Source of the DNA: Sva-07 sp963728195
Lineage (GTDB): Bacteria; Actinomycetota; Acidimicrobiia; Acidimicrobiales; Ilumatobacteraceae
DNA: 64,000 nucleotides
Assembly (NCBI GenBank): GCA_963728195.1
Contig: CAVSIX010000005.1
Location: 62,001 to 126,000 of the forward strand
Direction of reading: 5' to 3'
Program-made: the position numbers and the translations under genes
Shown here: positions 16,314 through 23,017 of the stretch, in pieces
Layout: each line of letters starts with the position of its first letter
Numbering within the stretch: position 1 is the first letter of the stretch
The notes under the pieces: model-generated
What the model saw: the letters and a program-made list of their open reading frames with translations, nothing else
What the model was told of the DNA's origin: nothing
Databases searched by the model: none

Positions 16314-18122
16314 TCACGATTGGTTCTCGTCCGTCTCGACGAGGCCGGCGTCGATGATGCCTTGGACCGACAACGTCCGGTATCCCTCGGTGTCGAATCG
16401 CACCGTCACCACGTCGGCCTCGTAGCGAACCACCGATCCAGGGCCGAACTCGAGGTGTCGAACCACGGCGCCGATCGGCCACGGTCGACGTGCTGCATCT
16501 CGCTCGGACACGTCTCGCGCAGTGCAGTTGTCGCAGTTGCCGCACGGCTCTCGGTGGTGACCTCCCACGAGCGACAGCAGCATGCGACGCCGGCAATCCC
16601 GGGTCGTCGCATAGTTGCGAACCAGCTCGACTCGGGACTGCTCCATGCGTTCGTGTGCGGCCTGATCGCGCTCGGCCGTTCCGGCGGCGTCGGCCGCCGG
16701 CAGGCGGGCTACGGCGTCACCGCCGTCGACGAACTCGACGGCCCCCGACTCCTCCAACCGTCCCAGGGCGGCCACGATGCGGTCCTCGCTGATCTGCAGC
16801 TGTTCCCCCAGGCGCCTGCGCTCGACGGTGCCGCCGGCCTCCACGACCGCCTCGTCGACTGCGCGCAGCGTGTCGCCGTCCACGCCGCCACCGGCGGCGA
16901 AGTACCGCTGCACACCCAGATCGGCGTCGTCGTACACGAGCAGAGCGAGGGCCGGTGCGTCGTCGCGTCCGGCGCGACCGAGCTGCTGGTAGTACTCGTC
17001 GAGCGAGCCAGGCGCATCGAAATGTGCCACGAGTCGAACATCAGGCTTGTCGATGCCCATCCCGAACGCCGTCGTGGCGACGACCACGTCGACGTCACCA
17101 TCCATGAACTGGCGCTGGATGCTGTCACGGAGCCGATCGCCGAGGCCGGCGTGGTACGGCGACGCAGTGCGACCCTGCCGGCTGATCTCGTCGGCGACCT
17201 CCTCGGCGTGGCGGCGCGTCGAGACGTACACGATCGCCGGAGCGTGTTGCTCGCAGGCCTCGACCACCTGGGCCAGCTTCTCGTCATCGCCATGTGCGAG
17301 TCGCACTTCGAGGCGGATGTTGGGACGATCGAGTCCGACGTCGAAGACTGCAGGCGACCGCATGCGCAACGTGTCGATGATGTCATCGCGCACCGGCCCG
17401 GCCGCAGTGGCCGTCAGCGCGAGCACCGGCGGCCGACCCAGGTCCTCGATGATCGAGCCCAGCAGGAGATAGTCGGGCCGGAAGTCATGGCCCCACTCGC
17501 TGACACAGTGCGCCTCGTCCACGACGACCTGCACCGGCGCCGCCGTCCGCAAACGCGATCGGACGTCTGCTGTTGTCAACTGCTCGGGTGCGACGAAGAC
17601 GAAACCGGCTGTGCCGTCGGCGACGGCAGCCCACGCTTCGTCGCGCTGCGACGCTGACAATGTCGAGTTGATCATCACCGCAGCCAGACCACGCTGCGTC
17701 AGGTGCTCGACCTGGTCGGTCTGCAATGCGATGAGCGGAGAGATCACCACGGTCAAGCCCCGCCGGACCACGCCGACCAGCTCGTAGACAGCGGACTTGC
17801 CGAACCCGGTCGGTGCGATGACCAGGACGTCGTGGCCCTCCAGCGCTGCGCGAGCTGCGTCGCGCTGCGCTCGTTCGAGCTGCGGCAGCCCCAAACGCTG
17901 CCGAGCGATCGAGTCCAGGCGGTCGACGTCGGTGTGACCGCAACGTCGGCAGCTGACGCTTCGGCAGTCGATGCGGTCCCGATGCGCCTCCGGCGGCACC
18001 CCGCAGCTCTCGCTGCACTCGGTACCATCGGCATGCACGATGACGAACCCGTGGCAGTGCTCGAGTTCGTGATCGTCACAGCACGGTTCCGTTGTGGCCC
18101 GGTTGAGCTGCGTCATCAGCAT
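16314..18122 (-). CDS. recQ: RecQ-family DNA helicase with unusual ends
   Basis: A 602-residue superfamily 2 helicase. Walker A is APTGFGKS, motif II is VVDEAHCVSEWGHDFRPDY, and motif VI is QQLGRAGRD. The zinc-binding region RRRMLLSLVGGHH..CGNCDNC follows. Two ends are unusual: the first about 65 residues are rich in Cys and His, and the C-terminus replaces RQC/HRDC with a domain starting GAVVRHLEFGPGSVVRYE, resembling the Tudor-like tail of UvrD/PcrA. The ATG at 18122 has a strong GGAGGA ribosome site 4 bases upstream. It should unwind DNA in recombination and repair. Its start overlaps the end of a small coding-like frame. Confidence 0.9.
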   Translation of the reverse strand: MLMTQLNRATTEPCCDDHELEHCHGFVIVHADGTECSESCGVPPEAHRDRIDCRSVSCRRCGHTDVDRLDSIARQRLGLPQLERAQRDAARAALEGHDVLVIAPTGFGKSAVYELVGVVRRGLTVVISPLIALQTDQVEHLTQRGLAAVMINSTLSASQRDEAWAAVADGTAGFVFVAPEQLTTADVRSRLRTAAPVQVVVDEAHCVSEWGHDFRPDYLLLGSIIEDLGRPPVLALTATAAGPVRDDIIDTLRMRSPAVFDVGLDRPNIRLEVRLAHGDDEKLAQVVEACEQHAPAIVYVSTRRHAEEVADEISRQGRTASPYHAGLGDRLRDSIQRQFMDGDVDVVVATTAFGMGIDKPDVRLVAHFDAPGSLDEYYQQLGRAGRDDAPALALLVYDDADLGVQRYFAAGGGVDGDTLRAVDEAVVEAGGTVERRRLGEQLQISEDRIVAALGRLEESGAVEFVDGGDAVARLPAADAAGTAERDQAAHERMEQSRVELVRNYATTRDCRRRMLLSLVGGHHREPCGNCDNCTARDVSERDAARRPWPIGAVVRHLEFGPGSVVRYEADVVTVRFDTEGYRTLSVQGIIDAGLVETDENQS

Positions 18123-18253
18123 CGATTCCTCCGTATCCGTCGAGCTTCCATCAGCGTCGAGAGATCGTGTGGGTACCCGCCGTCGCTGCCCACGATCCGA
18201 CCCGCCGCCGTGTCCGTGACCACAGCACCACGCCGCCCGCCGTTGCGGATCAC
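18116..18253 (-). CDS. Possible small gene coupled to recQ
   Basis: A 45-residue frame starting at GTG 18253, preceded by GGAGAG, and ending in a TGA that overlaps the recQ start (ATGCTGATG). It includes GSDGGYPHDLSTLMEARR. The frame continues open upstream to the CheB stop at 18347 and has the strong G/C third-position pattern of real genes over all 76 codons. No family is recognised. It could be a real small protein, or the decayed C-terminal remnant of a longer gene lacking its start. Confidence 0.4.
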   Translation of the reverse strand: MIRNGGRRGAVVTDTAAGRIVGSDGGYPHDLSTLMEARRIRRNRC

Positions 18254-18346
18254 GAACTCTCCATCGAGCAGGACGTCGTCGAACTGCTGCGCAACCGCAC
18301 CGGCGATCTCCGGGAACCGGGCGGTGCGATCGCTGCCGGCCGATAC

Positions 18347-19387
18347 TCAGCTCGCCGAGTGCGACGCGTCTGGCTCCATCGCGGCGTTCGATGGCACGTG
18401 GAGCGCACGCCGGAGAATTTCGGCTCGCCGGGATGCTTCGTCCCCGATGTCTCGCCACCGGTCACCCGAACGTTCGATTCCCCGCTGTGCGAACCGTTCG
18501 GACAGGTGTTGCGCCAGGTCCGAGCGCTCGAGCAGAGCGCGGTATGCGCCCCAGAGTGCGTCGTCGAGGGCGAGTGCGTTGACGTCCATGAGACTCTCGG
18601 GCGAGTAGGTGTGACCGGTCCGGCACTGGAAGCGGAGCAGATCGCCGCCGTCGTGTTCCCAGAGCGCTCCACCGCAGTTCGGGCACACGTAGCCCGAGAC
18701 CGCACCGTCCGGCTCGTCAGGTGTCGGCGAACCCGGCGCGGCCTCAGGCCCCCCGGCGCCTCGAACCCGAACGCCACCTCGGCGTCCCTCGCCCCGAGAG
18801 ACGATGTGATCTGCGATCTCGTCCACCGTGACGATCGCGGACACGCCGCCAGCATCGATCGCCGCCTGCGGCATCGACGGAAACAACGCAGTGTCGGGCC
18901 GTTGGGCCAACACCGTGCCGCCGAAACGCCGAACGACACGAGCTCCGTACGCTCCGTCGTCGAGCATCCCTGACAGCACCACCGCCATGGCCGCACTGCC
19001 GAAGCTGTGAGCCACCGACCGGAACAACGTGTCCACCGATGGCCGGTGACCGTTCTCGCGGGGTCCCGACGTCACCCTGACGACCGGCCCGTCGACCACC
19101 AGGTGACGATCAGGCGGCGCCACCAGAATCCGTCCCGGCACCAGCGCCTCCTGCTCTCCTGCGTGCGCCGCAGGCAACGAACCAGCGTGTTCCAAGAGTT
19201 CTGGCAGCACACTCGGTCCCGAAGCGGAGTGCACCGCCACGAGGATCGGCACGTCGAGATCGGCAGGCAGCAGGGAGACCAGCTGGCGTAACCCTTCCAC
19301 TCCACCGGCAGAGGCGCCGATGGCCGCTACGGGGCCATCCCACAACGGACCGGCGGAGTCGGCACCCTCGTCGAGCAGCTCCTGCAT
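18347..19387 (-). CDS. CheB-like methylesterase with C-terminal zinc ribbon
   Basis: A 346-residue protein. The CheB catalytic domain covers about residues 15-195: GASAGGVEGL contains the nucleophilic serine, VAVHSASG the histidine and SGMLDDGAYG the aspartate. No receiver domain precedes it. A zinc ribbon follows at about 230-265 (YVCPNCGG with CRTGHTY), then a helical tail. CheB normally demethylates chemoreceptors, but no CheR, receptor or flagellar gene is nearby, so this probably acts in a different signalling path linked to the adjacent partner-switch genes. After its stop the same frame stays open for 75 codons, which is odd. Confidence 0.85.
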   Translation of the reverse strand: MQELLDEGADSAGPLWDGPVAAIGASAGGVEGLRQLVSLLPADLDVPILVAVHSASGPSVLPELLEHAGSLPAAHAGEQEALVPGRILVAPPDRHLVVDGPVVRVTSGPRENGHRPSVDTLFRSVAHSFGSAAMAVVLSGMLDDGAYGARVVRRFGGTVLAQRPDTALFPSMPQAAIDAGGVSAIVTVDEIADHIVSRGEGRRGGVRVRGAGGPEAAPGSPTPDEPDGAVSGYVCPNCGGALWEHDGGDLLRFQCRTGHTYSPESLMDVNALALDDALWGAYRALLERSDLAQHLSERFAQRGIERSGDRWRDIGDEASRRAEILRRALHVPSNAAMEPDASHSAS

Positions 19388-19583
19388 GCAATGCCACTAC
19401 CCCAGGGTTCCGGATCGCATGCCAGCCGGTCCCGAGGGAACCCTGAAACCCAGCCGGGAGAGGTCGACAACACCGCCGTCGTTCACGCCTCCGGGGGTCG
19501 AGCCGGCGGTCGTCCCGACCTGACCGAGGTGGCGACGGCCACGTGATTCGACCGCTTCTCGCGTCGTGGTAGCGTCCGCCCCG

Positions 19584-20084
19584 ATGGGCGCAGCACCGAC
19601 GGCAGAGATCTCCCGAGGCGAGACGATGGCGATGCTCGACGCCGTGCCGTTGTTCTCCGGTCTCAACAAGCGCCAGCTGACCGCCGTGGCCAAGTTGATC
19701 GACCACGTCAGCTTCGAGCCGGGCGCCGTGCTGGTCAAGGAGTTCGAGGTCGGCCGCCGGCTGATCATCATCCGATCGGGCACCGCACAGGTGATCCGCC
19801 AGGGTTTCATCACCGCCGACGGCCCTGACAAGGGTGTCGAGCCGGGACCCGGTCGACGTCTCGCCACCGTGGGGCCGGGCGACGTCGTCGGCGAGCTGTC
19901 GCTGATCGACGGACGTCCCACCTCGGCGTCGGTCGTCGCCGACACCGAGATGGACACCCTCGTGCTCTACGGCACCCGGTTCCACAAGCTCGTGAATTCG
20001 ATGCCTCAGCTCTCCCCGCGCCTGCTCGTCGGGTTGGCCGCACGGGTGCGCGAGCTCGATCATCGCGGCGACGCCATCGGCTGA
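19584..20084 (+). CDS. Cyclic nucleotide-binding-fold protein with degenerate pocket
   Basis: A 166-residue protein with a single cNMP-binding beta-roll: LFSGLNKRQLTAVAKL, then VGELSLIDGRPTSASVVADT. The Glu of the phosphate-binding cassette is present, but the arginine that binds the cyclic phosphate (usually PRSA) is Thr (PTSA), so cNMP binding is doubtful. There is an inserted loop of about 18 residues before the cassette. No DNA-binding domain follows, so it is not a CRP-type regulator. The ATG at 19584 is used; GTG 19566 or ATG 19626 are possible. Confidence 0.8.
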   Translation: MGAAPTAEISRGETMAMLDAVPLFSGLNKRQLTAVAKLIDHVSFEPGAVLVKEFEVGRRLIIIRSGTAQVIRQGFITADGPDKGVEPGPGRRLATVGPGDVVGELSLIDGRPTSASVVADTEMDTLVLYGTRFHKLVNSMPQLSPRLLVGLAARVRELDHRGDAIG

Positions 20085-20166
20085 CTCGGCCCGCGCGCTC
20101 GCTGCCGATCGGTCGCCACATCAGCTCCACGGTGTGTCGTGGCCACCTTCGGGGTACCGACGGGGC

Positions 20167-20260
20167 ATGTCGTCACCATCGGACCCGCTGACCGACACGT
20201 TCGACCCGGCGATACCCCAGGTCGACGGGATCACCCATCGCTGGGTCGATGTGCGTGGCA
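20167..20260 (+). pseudogene. Out-of-frame N-terminal segment of the alpha/beta hydrolase
   Basis: From ATG 20167 this frame reads a hydrolase-like N-terminus ending VDGITHRWVDVRG. It then runs out of frame, while the body of the enzyme continues from the next base in the +1 frame. Dropping one base near A20260 joins them as VDVRG-LRIHVAEGG, exactly the usual start of epoxide-hydrolase-like enzymes. This is either a real frameshift mutation or a sequence error. Confidence 0.6.
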
Positions 20261-21091
20261 CTGCGGATCCACGTCGCCGAAGGGGGAGTGGCCGATCCCG
20301 CTGCGCCGGTCGTGGTGTTCCTGCACGGCTGGCCGCAGCACTGGTGGTGCTGGCGCCATGTGCTGGTGCAACTCGCCGGTGAGGCACGACTGATCGCACC
20401 CGATCTCCGCGGTCACGGATGGTCCGACGCGCCCGCGGGCGGCTACGAGAAGGAGAACCTCGTCGACGACCTCCTCGCGCTCCTCGACGAACTCGGCCAC
20501 GATCGCGTCACGCTCGTCGGCCACGACTGGGGCGGATGGATCGGCTTCCTGGCGGCGCTGCGCGAGCCGCAACGCTTCGACGCACTGATCGCCCTCGGCA
20601 TCATCCATCCGTTCCAGCAACCATCGCTGCGGTCGCTCGCCAATGCCTGGCGCGGGGCGTACCAGGTGGTGCTCGCGTCGCCGTTCGTCGGCGAGATGAT
20701 GCTGCGGTCGAGCCCGGTGCCGGTCGCCGAGGCGATCCGCCTCGGGTGCCACGATCCCGATGCGATCAGCACCGACGCACGCCGCCACTACGGCGAGGTC
20801 CTCCAGGTGGCGTCCCGGGCGAAGGCGTCGGTCCAGATGTACCGCTCGTTCCTGCTCCACGACGTGCGCCATCTCGGTCGCTACAGCGATCGGCTCCTCG
20901 AGGTGCCCACCCGGCTGCTCGTCGGCCGTGACGATCCGGTCGCGGCGGCGTCGTTCCTCGATGGATGGGAGGACCACGCCGTCGACATGACGGTCGAGAT
21001 CGTCGACGCCGTCGGACACTTCGTCCCAGAGGAGGCGCCGAACCTCGTCGTCGAACTCGTCCGCAACGCCCGACGTGCCCTCGACCGCTGA
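20249..21091 (+). CDS. Alpha/beta hydrolase, epoxide hydrolase-like
   Basis: A 280-residue alpha/beta-hydrolase as read from ATG 20249. HGWPQHWWCW is the HGxP oxyanion motif, GHDWGGWIGF holds the nucleophilic Asp of the epoxide hydrolase/dehalogenase type, VGRDDPV the acid region and AVGHFVPEE the catalytic His. The lid lies between about residues 120 and 200. The start at 20249 has no good ribosome site. A frame starting at 20167 encodes the missing N-terminus, so the intact gene was probably 20167-21091 with one extra base near 20260. The substrate is unknown. Confidence 0.82.
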   Translation: MCVALRIHVAEGGVADPAAPVVVFLHGWPQHWWCWRHVLVQLAGEARLIAPDLRGHGWSDAPAGGYEKENLVDDLLALLDELGHDRVTLVGHDWGGWIGFLAALREPQRFDALIALGIIHPFQQPSLRSLANAWRGAYQVVLASPFVGEMMLRSSPVPVAEAIRLGCHDPDAISTDARRHYGEVLQVASRAKASVQMYRSFLLHDVRHLGRYSDRLLEVPTRLLVGRDDPVAAASFLDGWEDHAVDMTVEIVDAVGHFVPEEAPNLVVELVRNARRALDR

Positions 21092-21093
21092 GC

Positions 21094-21290
21094 GCCGGTC
21101 GGGTTGCGATGAGCGAAGCGCCGGGATCCGGTCGGTTGGCTCATCGGAGGGTGGGCCGGTCGGGTTGCGATGAGCGAAGCGCCGGTATCTGGTCGGTTCG
21201 CTCATCGGAGGGTGGGCCGGTCGGGTTGCGATGAGCGAAGCGCCGGTATCTGGTCGGTTCGCTCATCGGAGGGTGCGCCGGTCGGGTTGC
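21094..21290. repeat. Tandem 61-bp repeats with internal stem-loops
   Basis: Three head-to-tail copies of a 61-base unit begin at 21094, 21155 and 21216, with a 14-base partial fourth at 21277. Copies two and three are almost identical; copy one has a few changes. Each unit carries an inverted pair CGATGAGCGAA / TTCGCTCATCG (11 bases in copies two and three) around an 18-base loop, so each can form a hairpin. The period is not a multiple of three, so it is not coding. It fills most of the roughly 300-base gap between the hydrolase and a small gene. Confidence 0.92.
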
Positions 21291-21394
21291 AGGGGCGCAT
21301 AGCGCTGGGGGTCATCGGGTACCGGCTGGGTGCGAACGGCACGTCACCGGTCGCTCACATCACCCCACCCATCTCACCGAAGGAGACGCCCCCG

Positions 21395-21613
21395 ATGGCC
21401 ACCAGCCACGAACTGACCGACGACATCGTCTACGACCTGATCAGCATCCAGTACCACGCGCTGCAGGGCAACGAGTCCTACGACGAGTACCTGCAGGACG
21501 CCCACCGCCAGGAGCACAGCGAGGTCACCGAGTTCATCGAGCAGTGCCAGCAGCAGGACCGCGAACGGGTCCGTCGCTGTCACGAACTGATCGGTGAACT
21601 GACCACCGGCTGA
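21395..21613 (+). CDS. Small acidic helical protein
   Basis: A 72-residue protein with an AAGGAG ribosome site 9 bases before ATG 21395. It looks entirely helical and is rich in Glu, Asp, Gln and His, with YHALQGNESYDEYLQDA followed by EHSEVTEFIEQC. The spacing of Glu and His is reminiscent of a half ferritin-like helical pair, but that is only a resemblance. It overlaps the P450 gene convergently by 34 bases. Function unknown. The preceding 61-bp repeat array may influence its transcription. Confidence 0.65.
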   Translation: MATSHELTDDIVYDLISIQYHALQGNESYDEYLQDAHRQEHSEVTEFIEQCQQQDRERVRRCHELIGELTTG

Positions 21614-22908
21614 GCCGTCGCCGCCTCGACCCGCAGCATGACACCGCTGCGGGGAAGCGCCGGGATCCTGCGGGGACTCACCCGCAGGTCCTGGGGCGGC
21701 ATCGAGATGTCGGCCGTCGTCAGCACCCGGACGGCCGTCTCGAGCAGCCGGATCGTCAGCCACTCGCCGGCGCAGCGGTGGTGGACCCCGTAGTCGCCGC
21801 CACCCTGCGGGATCAGGTCGAACTCGCCGGGCTCGGTGGCGTCGAAACGATCCGGATCGAAGCGGTCGGGATCCTCCCAGCGTGCCCGGTGGCGGTCGGT
21901 GCCGTAGAGGTCGAGGAGCACCAGGCCGTCACGCTCGATGGGCACGCCACGCCACACGAGATCGTGGCGGGCACGGGCGCCGACGACGGGAAAGAACGGC
22001 GCCGTCCGACGGACCTCCTGCACGAAGTTGTGGATGCGACGATCCCGGTCGGGAGCACCGGGGCTGAGCCGCGCCGTCCAGAGCGGATGGTTGTGCAACG
22101 CCATGGCGGCGAAGCACACGAACCGCTCGATCGCCACCGTCGGGCGCAACAGGTTGAGCAACTCGACCGCAGCGATCTGCGCCGTCAGCGGCGCCCCGTC
22201 GGCATCGTGGTGTCGTGCGACGATCGCCAGCGGCTTGTCCTCGGCGACGTCGACCGCTCCACTGCGCACCCGTTCGATCAGGTCGGCCATCTCCGAGTCG
22301 AGAAGTCGCCGATCGAGCCGTGCGCGCAGGTGGCGCGGCCCCGGTACGAGTGGGCCCTCGTAGAGCGCTCGGAGCCGGGTGGTCCGCTTCGCAACATCGC
22401 CGGCGGCGAGCGGCACCCCGGCCCATCGATGCACCGCGATCGAGTGGATCTCGGCTGCTGCGGTCGTCAACTCGACCGGTCGCCGGCGGCGGGCCCACTG
22501 ATCGATGGCGGTCGCCCACTCGATCTCGGCGAACTCGTCGATGCGCTGCAGCGAGTCGGGCAACATCACCGACATGAACAACGCCTTGCGCCGGCGGTGG
22601 TCCTCCCCGTCGAGCGTCTGCACGCCGCCGTGTCCCGTCAGCGTCGACAGCACACGGTCGGGGAACGCGTCACGCCGGCGGAAGCGCGTGTCGTCGTAGA
22701 CGAACCGGGCAGCTTCGGCACCGCGCATGCACACGACCCGCTGGCCGACCAGCCGGGCGGCGTACACGTCGGCGCCGACCGCATCGCAGCGTTGCGAGAT
22801 GAATCCGTAGCCCTCCACGAGCAGCCGGATCGGGTCGGTGAGGTGCGCCAGCATGCGCAACGGGCTCGCGGTGTCCTGGCGGGCGTGGGAATCGACGGTG
22901 GCGGTCAT
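21580..22908 (-). CDS. Cytochrome P450, CYP152-like fatty-acid peroxygenase
   Basis: A 442-residue P450. The heme-ligand Cys is C379 in GVHHRCAGEWL. Several features point to the CYP152 peroxygenase family: GHGGVQTLDGEDHRRRKA near residues 92-109; an Arg-Pro pair (R255-P256 in LLRPTVAI) where ordinary P450s have the acid-alcohol pair; and RRTAPFFPVVGARA. In that family the arginine holds the fatty-acid carboxylate and hydrogen peroxide drives hydroxylation or decarboxylation without a reductase. Consistent with this, no ferredoxin or reductase gene is adjacent. Start chosen at ATG 22908. Whether it hydroxylates or makes terminal alkenes cannot be told. Confidence 0.85.
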   Translation of the reverse strand: MTATVDSHARQDTASPLRMLAHLTDPIRLLVEGYGFISQRCDAVGADVYAARLVGQRVVCMRGAEAARFVYDDTRFRRRDAFPDRVLSTLTGHGGVQTLDGEDHRRRKALFMSVMLPDSLQRIDEFAEIEWATAIDQWARRRRPVELTTAAAEIHSIAVHRWAGVPLAAGDVAKRTTRLRALYEGPLVPGPRHLRARLDRRLLDSEMADLIERVRSGAVDVAEDKPLAIVARHHDADGAPLTAQIAAVELLNLLRPTVAIERFVCFAAMALHNHPLWTARLSPGAPDRDRRIHNFVQEVRRTAPFFPVVGARARHDLVWRGVPIERDGLVLLDLYGTDRHRARWEDPDRFDPDRFDATEPGEFDLIPQGGGDYGVHHRCAGEWLTIRLLETAVRVLTTADISMPPQDLRVSPRRIPALPRSGVMLRVEAATAQPVVSSPISS

Positions 22909-23017
22909 GACGGCCAGGTACCCGCCAGCGCCGTCGACGATTCGGCGGACACCGACCGGATCCCGGGCGCGTGGATCATTGGGACCGTTGGAGGAGGCTG
23001 GTGGACCCGGGCAACGG

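Noticed and set aside
16320..17657. 445-residue plus-strand frame over recQ
   Set aside because: Antisense shadow; the minus strand carries all helicase motifs.
21094..21290. Repeat array considered as a CRISPR
   Set aside because: The units are contiguous without unique spacers and no cas gene is nearby.
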